This document shows, piece after piece, positions 14,900 to 22,581 of a DNA stretch of 39,359 nt. The notes under the pieces are model-generated. The model saw only the letters and a list, made by a program, of their open reading frames with translations. It searched no databases and was not told the origin of the DNA. The DNA comes from Spirochaetales bacterium (GTDB lineage: Bacteria > Spirochaetota > Spirochaetia > UBA9216): the NCBI GenBank assembly GCA_003245835.1, contig QKCC01000101.1, forward strand, positions 1 to 39,359, written 5' to 3'. A program made the position numbers and the translations under genes. Every line of letters begins with the position of its first letter. Position 1 is the stretch's first letter.

Positions 14900-15778
14900 A
14901 TGAAAAAACTCAATCTGTCAAAATTCTGTCAATCCAGGCTGAACATTTTGATGTTCAAAAGTTTTCATCCGCAAATGTGCTTCAGGTACATGCAGCTGCT
15001 TGGAAGGCTCTACTACACCTTCAATAAAAAAGAGAGGGCATTGATCAGCAGGAATATCCGGGATCTGCTTGAAGGACATGATGAGGCATACATCCGCAGG
15101 ACAACCAGGGAAGCGTTCAGAGGCATCTTTACACACTATTTCGAGAAGATGTTCTCTGCCTACAAAAACTTTCCGCAGATCAAAAAATTCATAAATCAAA
15201 AATTCACAATCAAGAATGAGGAGCTTATACACAAGGCTCTTGAGGGCGGAAAGGGTGTGGTCCTGGTGACTGCGCACTGGGGAGCGGTTGAATTTATTCC
15301 GTGGCTGCTGTCGCTTAAAGGTTATCCGCTGAGTGTTATTCTCGAGTGTCAGACTCCCCTGCTTATGCAGGCGCTGACCGACAAAACCCGTTTCGTAGAC
15401 ACCGAACTGCTTCTTGAAGAAAACTGCAACGTGCTCTTTACAGCTTTCGACAGTCTTAAGAGGAACAGGGTTTTAATGACCGAATGTGATGAAGTCGATA
15501 AATGGAGAAAAAGAAAAAACCAGACAATCAAGCTGTTCGGCAAAACTCTGTATTTTGACAATACTCTAGATATACTTGCAAAGAAGGCGGACTGCCCTGT
15601 GATCGGAACCTTCCTGAAACGCAATTCGAACGGGACCTATACTCTTCTGCTCGAAGAAATCAAACGCGAAGAAGGAACTGCGAAGAATGCCCTGGAGATG
15701 TGGCAGCGGTACGTATCAGAAAACCCTGAACAATGGTACCAGTGGAAGAAATGGGACAAAATGAAGGCCGTTATCTGA
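14900..15778 (+). CDS. LpxL/LpxM-like lysophospholipid acyltransferase
   Basis: Member of the LABLAT superfamily, which adds acyl chains to lipid A or related lipids at the inner membrane. The catalytic HX4E motif is seen in TAHWGAVE (about residues 120-127), and the later LMTECDEVDKW and IGTFLKRN segments fit the family's substrate-binding blocks. At 292 residues it is near the usual length. The N-terminal hydrophobic anchor of LpxL is weak here, so membrane attachment may be peripheral. The ATG at 14900 is preceded by GAGGAG six bases upstream; upstream sequence in the same frame is leader. Many spirochaetes lack classical LPS, so the acceptor lipid is uncertain. Confidence 0.82.
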   Translation: MKKLNLSKFCQSRLNILMFKSFHPQMCFRYMQLLGRLYYTFNKKERALISRNIRDLLEGHDEAYIRRTTREAFRGIFTHYFEKMFSAYKNFPQIKKFINQKFTIKNEELIHKALEGGKGVVLVTAHWGAVEFIPWLLSLKGYPLSVILECQTPLLMQALTDKTRFVDTELLLEENCNVLFTAFDSLKRNRVLMTECDEVDKWRKRKNQTIKLFGKTLYFDNTLDILAKKADCPVIGTFLKRNSNGTYTLLLEEIKREEGTAKNALEMWQRYVSENPEQWYQWKKWDKMKAVI

Positions 15779-15787
15779 AATTAACCC

Positions 15788-15806
15788 GACCGGCGTTCAG
15801 CCGGTC
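15788..15806. terminator. Hairpin between convergent genes
   Basis: GACCGGC (15788-15794), loop of five, GCCGGTC (15800-15806). It sits between the stop of the acyltransferase and the 3' end of the PilZ gene and overlaps the latter by ten bases. There is no clear T-tract on either side, so it is a stem that could act in both directions rather than a textbook intrinsic terminator. Confidence 0.5.
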
Positions 15807-16561
15807 ATTAACAGCTTGATCTCTTCCTGAAGCGTCTCATAGATAAAGCCGTATATTTTAGCCTTGGTGTCGTCGGTTATCGTTTTATCGAAGAGCATTA
15901 CATGAATCGAATGCTGCGGAGTCTCTCTCGAACCCATAACCGGACCGGAAACCCTTGCTATTTTGCCTTTCAGCTTCAGCTGAATATCTGTAAGCATCAT
16001 ATGTTTCTGCAGAGGAACTTCCTCGTCCAGAACAAAAGCCATACCGACAGAACTGATATCCTTGATTTTTCCCGAGTGGAGTTTTCCGTCAATAATAACA
16101 TTCAGCTCTGTATTCTGAAATTTCCAGCAGTCAATCCTCAGGTACCGCCTCCGGCCGCGGGCCTCGTTAACCTCTAGTGTTTTCAGAATAATCTGCCGGC
16201 TCTGTTCCAGCCCAAGTTTTAATTTGATATAACCGCATGGAATCATCAGATCCATCAGGTATGTCTTTGCAAGTTCCTTGTCTTCGTTATAAGTCAGCAC
16301 TCCAATCATGGCAGAGTTGTCTTCTGACTCCATCATGTCACTGATGTAGTCATTCCAGCCCTCGGCATCCATCTCATCGTCAATATTTATAAATACAATC
16401 GGTTCGGAGAATTCCTTAACCACACTGCGGAATTTTTTATGATCTGAAACAAGGTAAACTGCATATTCGTATGAAACTAGTTCACGGACCAGTTCCTGCT
16501 GTATAACAGAATGGGGATGAAGAAAAAACACCTTTTTGGCAAGAAAAGTCTCTCTGTCCAT
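15797..16561 (-). CDS. Pseudo-receiver plus PilZ domain protein
   Basis: Probable cyclic di-GMP effector. Residues 1-130 look like a receiver fold (KVFFLHPHS, then IVFINIDDEM, then IPCGYIKLKLG), but the canonical acidic pocket and the KP motif are absent. Residues about 137-250 are a PilZ domain with the binding signature RGRRRYLR and DISSVG. The ATG at 16561 is preceded by GGAG at good distance; a GTG six bases upstream overlaps the ribosome site. It is divergent from pth across a palindromic 34-base gap. Together with the GGDEF and HD-GYP genes it completes a set for making, breaking and sensing cyclic di-GMP. Confidence 0.87.
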   Translation of the reverse strand: MDRETFLAKKVFFLHPHSVIQQELVRELVSYEYAVYLVSDHKKFRSVVKEFSEPIVFINIDDEMDAEGWNDYISDMMESEDNSAMIGVLTYNEDKELAKTYLMDLMIPCGYIKLKLGLEQSRQIILKTLEVNEARGRRRYLRIDCWKFQNTELNVIIDGKLHSGKIKDISSVGMAFVLDEEVPLQKHMMLTDIQLKLKGKIARVSGPVMGSRETPQHSIHVMLFDKTITDDTKAKIYGFIYETLQEEIKLLMTG

Positions 16562-16576
16562 TATCACTCTCCGCAG

Positions 16577-16601
16577 TTATGATAAAATGATTTTATGATA
16601 A
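16577..16601. promoter_or_regulatory. Palindromic operator-like element between PilZ gene and pth
   Basis: Contains the perfect 7-1-7 palindrome ATAAAAT-G-ATTTTAT (16582-16596) and a direct repeat TTATGATAA (16577-16585 and 16593-16601). It covers the -10 candidate TATGAT (16578-16583) of pth and the pth start codon. AT-rich composition makes chance symmetry possible. Confidence 0.4.
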
Positions 16602-17152
16602 TTTCTACCTATCTTGGAAATCCCGGAAAAAAATATGAAGCAACCCGGCATAATTTAGCATGGATCATGCTTGAATACACCGGTTTTGCCGGTTCACTGA
16701 ACTGGAACGCCAAGTTCAAGGCAAAATATGCGCGCCTGGCTAATCCCGAGAGTATACATCTGAAACCTGAAACACTGATGAACCTGAGCGGAGAAAGCGC
16801 AGCAGCGGCCCTCGGTTTCTTTAAGCTCGCTCCCGGCAGTATGATTGTGGTTCATGATGATCTGGAACTTCCGTTCGGAACGGTACAGCTTAAAAAAGGG
16901 GGAGGCACCGGCGGACACAACGGCCTGCGTTCTATTGTCAAGTTGACAGGCAGCCCGGACTTCTTCAGGTTCCGTATGGGCATCTCCAGACCGCCCGCAG
17001 GACGTGATGTTGCATCATGGGTTCTGAGCCGCTTCTCGGAAGACGAAGAGGCGCTGCTTCCGGACTACTGCAGGCTGGCCGCTGCTTATTTTGAAACCAT
17101 ACTGCGGAATGGACCGGTTCAGGGCGAAAAGAGAGTTTTAGTAAATTTCTAG
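16595..17152 (+). CDS. pth: Peptidyl-tRNA hydrolase
   Basis: Releases tRNA from peptidyl-tRNA that has dropped off the ribosome. Family motifs are all present in its 185 residues: LGNPGKKYEATRHN (catalytic His in RHN), KPETLMNLSG, VVHDDLELPFG (active-site Asp) and GGGTGGHNGLRS. The start codon has no Shine-Dalgarno, and TATGAT ends 11 bases before it, so the leader is at most a few bases. The gene is followed after 56 bases by the DUF151/UVR gene on the same strand. Confidence 0.96.
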   Translation: MIISTYLGNPGKKYEATRHNLAWIMLEYTGFAGSLNWNAKFKAKYARLANPESIHLKPETLMNLSGESAAAALGFFKLAPGSMIVVHDDLELPFGTVQLKKGGGTGGHNGLRSIVKLTGSPDFFRFRMGISRPPAGRDVASWVLSRFSEDEEALLPDYCRLAAAYFETILRNGPVQGEKRVLVNF

Positions 17153-17184
17153 AACTAACCATTGAAAAACACGGACTAATCGCC

Positions 17185-17204
17185 TAACCTTATAGATGAG
17201 GTTA
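17185..17204 (+). promoter_or_regulatory. Hairpin covering the DUF151 gene ribosome site
   Basis: TAACCT (17185-17190) pairs with AGGTTA (17199-17204) around an eight-base loop. The right arm includes most of the ribosome site GAGG (17198-17201) of the gene starting at 17209. A six-pair, AT-rich stem would be marginally stable. Confidence 0.4.
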
Positions 17205-17208
17205 TCTG

Positions 17209-17760
17209 ATGTTCGTTGAAGCTGAAATCTGGAACATTGCACACACAGATCAGGGCTATGCCGTATTAATTCGTCCAATTGGAACTGATGCGGCAGTACC
17301 CATTTTTATAGGGCAGCTTGAGGCTCAGTCGATCCTGATAGGTATGGGCGACATCCCCATTCCAAGACCGAATACGCACGACCTTCTGCTTACAAGCCTC
17401 AGCCTGACCGGAAATACCGTCGAGAAGGTGGAAATCACCGAACTGAAAGACGGTATTTTTTATTCCGTGATTCATATCCGGAACATGACAGGCGAGATGT
17501 CGCTTGACTCGAGACCTTCCGACAGCATTGCCGTCTCGGTCAGAACGGAATGTCCGATCTATATCGAAGAAAGCGTAATTGATGAGGCTGCGGTATCGCT
17601 GCAGTTCATAAACGAAAAAACAGTCACAATTAATTCGGAATACGAAAAAGAACGGCTGCAGCTGGAAAAAGAACTAGAAGAAGCCATAAAACTTGAGAAC
17701 TACGAAGTCGCTGCCGAAATCAGGGATAAACTCAAGAACCTCGAAGAAAATTTTTTTTAA
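17209..17760 (+). CDS. Bifunctional nuclease family (DUF151) protein with UVR domain
   Basis: The N-terminal DUF151 domain (residues 1-135) has the signature SRPSDSIAVSVRTECPIY and the VPIFIGQLEAQSI block. This family includes plant and bacterial bifunctional DNase/RNase proteins, but biochemical support in bacteria is limited. The C-terminal coiled UVR motif (about 145-180, LEKELEEAIKLENYEVAAEI) is the UvrB/UvrC-type interaction helix pair. The length of 183 residues is usual for DUF151-UVR fusions. The start is supported by GAGG seven bases upstream. A role in DNA repair or stress is suggested by the UVR module only. Confidence 0.9.
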   Translation: MFVEAEIWNIAHTDQGYAVLIRPIGTDAAVPIFIGQLEAQSILIGMGDIPIPRPNTHDLLLTSLSLTGNTVEKVEITELKDGIFYSVIHIRNMTGEMSLDSRPSDSIAVSVRTECPIYIEESVIDEAAVSLQFINEKTVTINSEYEKERLQLEKELEEAIKLENYEVAAEIRDKLKNLEENFF

Positions 17761-17808
17761 ACTGCAGCTCCTTCCCGGCAGAACAGAACAGGCAGAGCAA
17801 AATTGTTC

Positions 17809-17837
17809 TTGACCTGTCAGATTGCTATAGGTAAACT
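17809..17837 (+). promoter_or_regulatory. Promoter of the SDR-like gene
   Basis: -35 TTGACC (17809-17814, five of six), 17 bases, -10 TAAACT (17832-17837, four of six). The ATG at 17847 lies nine bases after the -10 with no ribosome site, giving a leader of about zero to three bases. Confidence 0.65.
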
Positions 17838-17846
17838 TGTTTTCAA

Positions 17847-18488
17847 ATGAGCAGTATCACCCTATTAACAGACGGATCAAAATACAGCAGCCTTATCAGA
17901 AATAAAAAGGTACGGGGCGATGATACTTTCATCATACTGACGGATCCGGGTGAAAAGGAAAAAACCTCAGGTGCAGACGAAAATGCGGTTGAATGGAACA
18001 AGCGCTCCTCTTTATCGGCACGAAATGCAATACTGACAGTACTTAACCGCTACGGCTCAATCGATGAAGCGGTACTTGTTTACCAGCCCGGGAATTTCAA
18101 TAAAACATTTCACGAAACTTCAGCAGCCGTTTACGACCTGCAGGTCGACAGATGGATTAAAGGGTACGGGTACCTTCTGAAGGAGCTGATTCAGCTGTTT
18201 ATAAAGCAGCAGCACGGGCAAATCTCATTTATTCTCGATACGGACGGAATAAAGGTGCAGACCCCGCTCGAAGCTGCGATATTCAGTTATCTTAAAAGCA
18301 TGATTCAGAATCTCGGCATCCTGTACCAGAACGAAGGTTTCAGAATTTTCTGCTTTGAATCTGAAACCGCAAGAAAAGAAGAATTTCTGGACTTTTATTA
18401 TAAAACAATACTTGATTCCAGATATACTGCAGGCAAAATATACAGGTTCAGCGATAAAAAAGGGCTGTTCGACTTCAGCAGAAACTAA
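17847..18488 (+). CDS. Degenerate short-chain dehydrogenase-like protein of unknown function
   Basis: A 213-residue soluble protein with no confident family match. Its order of segments resembles a short-chain dehydrogenase: a strand ending AVLVYQPGNF where SDRs have LVNNAG, a helix WIKGYGYLLKELIQLF like the SDR NxxGxxL helix, a strand GQISFILDT like GxIVNISS, then a helix and NEGFRIFCFES like RGIRVNAV. The N-terminal cofactor glycine motif and the catalytic Tyr-x-x-x-Lys are not recognisable, so enzymatic activity is doubtful. It has its own promoter and no Shine-Dalgarno. The fold assignment is my inference. Confidence 0.65.
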   Translation: MSSITLLTDGSKYSSLIRNKKVRGDDTFIILTDPGEKEKTSGADENAVEWNKRSSLSARNAILTVLNRYGSIDEAVLVYQPGNFNKTFHETSAAVYDLQVDRWIKGYGYLLKELIQLFIKQQHGQISFILDTDGIKVQTPLEAAIFSYLKSMIQNLGILYQNEGFRIFCFESETARKEEFLDFYYKTILDSRYTAGKIYRFSDKKGLFDFSRN

Positions 18489-18589
18489 CCCGATCAGCAG
18501 AATCCTTATTAACTCCGGCAGTTCTATATTTAACCTATGACAGTGATATGAATTCTGGCTGGACTTTCATCGCTCACACTTGCAAACAG

Positions 18590-18626
18590 CAATAGTGACG
18601 AAAAAATCTGCTTTTTTGGGCTATTG
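18590..18626. repeat. Nested inverted repeat in the gap before the SDF transporter
   Basis: The outer arms CAATAG (18590-18595) and CTATTG (18621-18626) enclose inner arms A6 (18601-18606) and T6 (18612-18617) with a five-base loop. The rest of the 239-base gap holds nothing else I can support apart from the promoter at 18693. It may be a weak terminator for the upstream gene. Confidence 0.4.
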
Positions 18627-18692
18627 ATGTTCGCGGGTGCAATTGTAATTCAGATGCAGCCATAATTCATATTATTGCGGCGTTAAATCAGA

Positions 18693-18721
18693 TTGAATTT
18701 CAGGGTATTTTAAGCTATTGT
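18693..18721 (+). promoter_or_regulatory. Promoter of the SDF transporter gene, leaderless type
   Basis: -35 TTGAAT (18693-18698, four of six), 17 bases, -10 TATTGT (18716-18721, four of six), six bases, then the ATG at 18728, which coincides with the expected transcription start. Confidence 0.65.
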
Positions 18722-18727
18722 AACACT

Positions 18728-19957
18728 ATGAAAATATGGTTGAAGCTCTTAATTGGAATTGCAGCCGGAATTCTTGCCGGACTTTTCATCCCCAATGTTT
18801 GGTCCGATGTCAGGATAATTGAACAGATTTCATATCTTGCAGTTAATCTCGGACGTTATATTCTATTCCCGCTTATCTTCTTTTCAGCAGTGACGGGTAT
18901 TCATACCCTCACTCAAAAGAAAAAGGTTCTTGCTGTTGCTGTAAGAACAACAGTTTACATGGTCATCGTCAGTGCGGTTCTATCGGTTCTCGGTACAGTA
19001 TCCGTGCTTCTGCTGGCACCTGAAAGAATACCGGTCTTTATTCAGGAAAGCAGCAAAATAACCCTTCCCGGATTTTACGAAACCCTTCTGGCAATATTTC
19101 CCAGAAACTTTTTTGCGGCAGCTGTTCAGAACGGAAACCAGATCCTGCCTGTATTCATAATGGCAGTGCTGATAGGTTTCAACCTTAATTTTGACAAGGT
19201 CGTAACAAGGGCGGCGGTTCAAATCTTCGAGTCGCTAACCGCTGTTTTTCAGCATATAAACTCATTTATTATCGAGCTGATGGGGTTCATCATGTTCCCG
19301 ATGGCATGGTACGTAACGGAACAATTAATCAACACTACTGAAATCGAACTGTTCAGACAGATGCTGTTCGCGATTGCCGCAGATTTTCTGATCGTAATTT
19401 TCATCCTGTATCCGCTGGTCATTTATTTCGCAACAGGAAGGAAAAACCCCTACAAATGGATATACGCTGCACTGTCTCCTTCTCTTGCAGCAGCAGCATC
19501 CGGCGACAGCCTGTTCAGCCTCAGCCTTCAGTTCAGGAACAGCACCGAGAATATGGGCAGCAGCCCGGAATCCCGTTCAGTCAGCCTGCCGATTCTGGCG
19601 GTTTTCAGCAGAGCCGGAACCGCAATGATTACCGGCGTTGCATTTATTGTGATTCTAAAATCCTATTCCAGTCTCGGACTAACTCCGGCGGGCTTCATAT
19701 GGATTTCAGCCTTCGCGTTTATGTCCTCGTTCCTGCTGGGACCCTTTCCGGGAACCGGGGTATTTGTTGCGGTGTCGCTGCTTTGCACTATCTATGGGCG
19801 GGGAATCGAGGAAGGCTATCTTATACTGAAACCGGTTCTTCCGATATTGTTCAGCACAAGTGTACTGCTTGATACATTAACGAATTCACTCCTGTCGATG
19901 ATTGTCTCAAAGCATGCGGGACTGTACAGCGATGTACCGTTAAATAAATTCAGATAG
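18728..19957 (+). CDS. SDF-family (glutamate transporter fold) membrane carrier, divergent
   Basis: A 409-residue carrier of the dicarboxylate/amino acid:cation symporter fold. The overall helix pattern and hairpin HP2 (GPFPGTGV, about 338-345) are conserved. Key binding positions known from GltPh are changed: the NMDGT motif reads SRAGT (294-298), the serine-rich HP1 tip reads AASGDSL (256-262), and in TM8 only Asp382 (equivalent of Asp394) remains, while the positions of Arg397, Asn401 and Asp405 are Thr, Leu and Val. Classical sodium/aspartate transport is therefore unlikely. It is preceded by its own leaderless-type promoter and ends three bases from the convergent outer-membrane protein gene. 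Confidence 0.85.
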   Translation: MKIWLKLLIGIAAGILAGLFIPNVWSDVRIIEQISYLAVNLGRYILFPLIFFSAVTGIHTLTQKKKVLAVAVRTTVYMVIVSAVLSVLGTVSVLLLAPERIPVFIQESSKITLPGFYETLLAIFPRNFFAAAVQNGNQILPVFIMAVLIGFNLNFDKVVTRAAVQIFESLTAVFQHINSFIIELMGFIMFPMAWYVTEQLINTTEIELFRQMLFAIAADFLIVIFILYPLVIYFATGRKNPYKWIYAALSPSLAAAASGDSLFSLSLQFRNSTENMGSSPESRSVSLPILAVFSRAGTAMITGVAFIVILKSYSSLGLTPAGFIWISAFAFMSSFLLGPFPGTGVFVAVSLLCTIYGRGIEEGYLILKPVLPILFSTSVLLDTLTNSLLSMIVSKHAGLYSDVPLNKFR

Positions 19958-19960
19958 GTC

Positions 19961-20626
19961 CTAAAACAGAAAGATAAACCCGATTTCAGGCTCTAATACC
20001 ATCTGGTCATGGAAACCAGCGTCGTTCCCGTCCCAGATATGATAGACCGGAAGGTTTGTACCGGCCTTGAGCCTGAAAGTATTACCTTCTCCGAAATTCC
20101 AGGAGAAAAATCCTCCGGCGTAAGCACCAAAGAACCTGCCGTCGCTTAAAAAATAATTCAGGACAGTATCAGGCTGGTCCGACCCCAGGGCATCATCATA
20201 AGCGGCAAACGGCAGCCTGAAAGTGATTTCAGGGGCGACAGTAATTCCGAGCGATATTTTTTCGGAAAGATCAAAAATCGCGCCGATTTCCGGTCTGATT
20301 TCGAAGTTGATAACCTCAATACGATTGCGTGTTTCCCTCGCTGCCGGGACGGGCTTGCCGTCTGTATCTAATATATAAATCACAGATTGATCAAACCCGT
20401 AGACTCTAAGCCCCGGTTCGAAATAGAGCATGTCGGTGAAACGCATCGGGACCGACGCACCCAGAACAGGCGATACCAAAAGGCTGACGGGACTGGTTTC
20501 GACGGGTTCTCCGTTCAGAATTACGGCCTCACCCAGAACCAGCTCAACACCTTCCAAATCGAAAGCGAAACCCAAGGAAGCAGTCACGAAGAGAAAAAGA
20601 AATATGATAGTTGCCCGAATCGTCAC
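19961..20626 (-). CDS. Probable outer-membrane beta-barrel protein
   Basis: A 221-residue product with an N-terminal signal peptide (hydrophobic core ATIIFLFLFVTASLG, cleavage near FA-FDLEG). The mature part consists of alternating hydrophobic/polar strands separated by acidic turns and ends GFIFLF, a C-terminal phenylalanine typical of barrel assembly signals. No named family was recognised. The GTG start at 20626 is supported by GGAG seven bases upstream. It is the third gene of a minus-strand operon, 23 bases after the previous one. Confidence 0.72.
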   Translation of the reverse strand: MTIRATIIFLFLFVTASLGFAFDLEGVELVLGEAVILNGEPVETSPVSLLVSPVLGASVPMRFTDMLYFEPGLRVYGFDQSVIYILDTDGKPVPAARETRNRIEVINFEIRPEIGAIFDLSEKISLGITVAPEITFRLPFAAYDDALGSDQPDTVLNYFLSDGRFFGAYAGGFFSWNFGEGNTFRLKAGTNLPVYHIWDGNDAGFHDQMVLEPEIGFIFLF

Positions 20627-20649
20627 AGATATTCTCCGCAGATGTTATC

Positions 20650-21819
20650 TTAGTTGAGTATATCACGCATTTTTATTTGCATCATGCCGGTCCGGCCTAT
20701 AAACGGGAACCGCTTCTCTTCCCAGCCTGCTACGAGATTTTTTCCGTCGGAATAAATACCCGAATAAACAAACCCGTCGGGCAGCTGCGGAAGTCTGTAA
20801 AGACTGATGTCCGCACCGCAAATCAGTATTAAATCATTATAAAGAACGTAACAGGTATCGTCATACAAACACGCTTCAAATTCGACCGGCAGCGAGGCCC
20901 CCGCACCGAAAACCTGCGTCGACCGAGCGGCAGATGAATAATAAAACATCGGAGAGCCCTGTCCGGGGAGCGCAGTTGACAGCCTGATATAGATATCGCC
21001 GGCGTCTTTCAGGCTTTCATCGAAAGCTCCCTCACGAACGGCTCTCACAAAACCGCGCACTGCAAACGGACCGGATTCCGAATCAGTAAGGTTATATTCA
21101 TCCCTGAAGTATGACTCATCAATTTCATCCACAGAACTTCCGTCTTCACTGTGGACTATATACCTGAACCTTGTTTTTTTATCATCGGTATACTTCCAGG
21201 CAATCAGATCCTTTCCGGATTTATGTATAAACTCAACAGGTTCCCATCCGGGATTTTCCGCAGAAAAATCATACTCCGGGAGATTGATGCTGAATACTCC
21301 CTGCGAATTTCGGTTCAGGTCTATTCTGACCGGCATCTTCTCACCCGGGTCAGCCCCTGTCAGCACCGGGTTGAAGAGACTGTCGCGGTAAAGGTGAAAT
21401 GAGACCGTCTTACCGTCGGTGAAAACTGTACCGATTGTTCTGTCTGAAGTCAGTAAAGAAAACTCATCGGCGATCGTCCGGCCCGGGGCCTCTATGGAAT
21501 TCCCCGCTGAAAGAAACAGAGGATACCCCCGGTTTACTGCAATCACGAGCCCGTAGTCCGTTTCAGCAAAACCGGCAAGTCTTCTTTTATTAGTCCATGG
21601 TCTGAAATCTACCGCAGGAAAACCGCTTATCACGGCAGCGGCGTCATTCGCGTCATCAACGGCTGCTGCCGAATACCCCGAACCCCCGTCATGAAATGAG
21701 TATATAATCAGGTTTGATGCCCAGTAATTGAATTCCGCAGGCGCCGGTGCAGCGGAGAGATTTGCCGCTGCAGCTGCCTGAAGTATGAAAATGAGAAGTA
21801 ATTTATAAAATCTAATCAA
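20650..21819 (-). CDS. Secreted protein, possible beta-propeller, unknown function
   Basis: A 389-residue product with a signal peptide (residues about 1-24, ending LSAAPA). The mature part has repeated short strand pairs with patterns such as GLVIAVNRGYPLF and DLIAWKYTDDKK that suggest a propeller-like fold; this is inference. There is no lipobox cysteine. Its start overlaps the end of the DUF2259 gene by eight bases and the barrel gene follows, so the three envelope proteins are probably made together. Confidence 0.7.
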   Translation of the reverse strand: MIRFYKLLLIFILQAAAAANLSAAPAPAEFNYWASNLIIYSFHDGGSGYSAAAVDDANDAAAVISGFPAVDFRPWTNKRRLAGFAETDYGLVIAVNRGYPLFLSAGNSIEAPGRTIADEFSLLTSDRTIGTVFTDGKTVSFHLYRDSLFNPVLTGADPGEKMPVRIDLNRNSQGVFSINLPEYDFSAENPGWEPVEFIHKSGKDLIAWKYTDDKKTRFRYIVHSEDGSSVDEIDESYFRDEYNLTDSESGPFAVRGFVRAVREGAFDESLKDAGDIYIRLSTALPGQGSPMFYYSSAARSTQVFGAGASLPVEFEACLYDDTCYVLYNDLILICGADISLYRLPQLPDGFVYSGIYSDGKNLVAGWEEKRFPFIGRTGMMQIKMRDILN

Positions 21820-22501
21820 GGTTTACAGTTTCTACCATGTAGCGGATACTCGGACCGGTTCCGTCAACTATCTCTTTTTCGATAACGAATACAAGAGACT
21901 TCTCATTGGGTGCAAACATTATCTGTTTGATCCGGTATTTAAGCACATTCTTCCGCTTGAAATCCGGAAGCCCAACCTTGTATGCGGTAATCTTGTTTGT
22001 CTTATCGGTTACAGTCAAATCTATATAAAATGAAGCGCTCGGTTCTTTTTCCGTACCAAACTGCTGCTGCACAAGAGAGACCTTATATCTGCCGTTATTC
22101 TTGAAATCCCTGAATTCCAGTGTAGACTTCGGTTCAGCCCCGTTAATCAGCAGGTATACAATTCTGCCGGTCTGCAGATGATTGATGTTATATTTCTGCA
22201 GTTCCGACTGCTTTTCCGCCATAAGGTTGTACAGGGCACCGCTGCCGTCCTGTCCCGGCTGAATGTTATGTGTATATGTTTCTTCTAATACACCGTTACG
22301 TGCGTATACATTATCGGCAACTTTTACTGTATAGATCCCGGCATATGGCTTCGAGGTATTATATTCGATACCGTAGAGCCCGAACATGAAATATTCGGAA
22401 TTCTCGGAAAATCCCAGATTTACATATTCAGCAACGTCTCCCGCAAAAACAGAAAACGAGCAAAGCGATAAAATCAGGATCAGAACAATTTTCCTGTTCA
22501 T
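21812..22501 (-). CDS. DUF2259-type secreted protein
   Basis: A 229-residue product with a clear signal peptide (IVLILILSLCSFSVFA-GD) and an N-terminal block VNLGFSENSEYFMFGLYGIE resembling DUF2259, a family of predicted secreted proteins found in treponemes and relatives. The function is unknown. The ATG at 22501 is preceded by GGAGG seven bases upstream; an upstream in-frame start would place the hydrophobic core further inside. It is the first gene of a three-gene operon and is divergent from the polytopic membrane protein, 80 bases apart. Confidence 0.78.
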   Translation of the reverse strand: MNRKIVLILILSLCSFSVFAGDVAEYVNLGFSENSEYFMFGLYGIEYNTSKPYAGIYTVKVADNVYARNGVLEETYTHNIQPGQDGSGALYNLMAEKQSELQKYNINHLQTGRIVYLLINGAEPKSTLEFRDFKNNGRYKVSLVQQQFGTEKEPSASFYIDLTVTDKTNKITAYKVGLPDFKRKNVLKYRIKQIMFAPNEKSLVFVIEKEIVDGTGPSIRYMVETVNLD

Positions 22502-22569
22502 TGAGTGCCTCCCTTTCTGTTTATCGAACATTTTTCAACATTTCTATAGTAAAATTATTCACTGATATT

Positions 22570-22575
22570 TATAAT
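22570..22575 (+). promoter_or_regulatory. Consensus -10 box, leaderless type
   Basis: Perfect TATAAT six bases before the ATG at 22582, with no Shine-Dalgarno. I find no good -35 at the 16-18 base distance (sequence there reads TAGTAA), so only the -10 is supported. Confidence 0.55.
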
Positions 22576-22581
22576 GACAGT

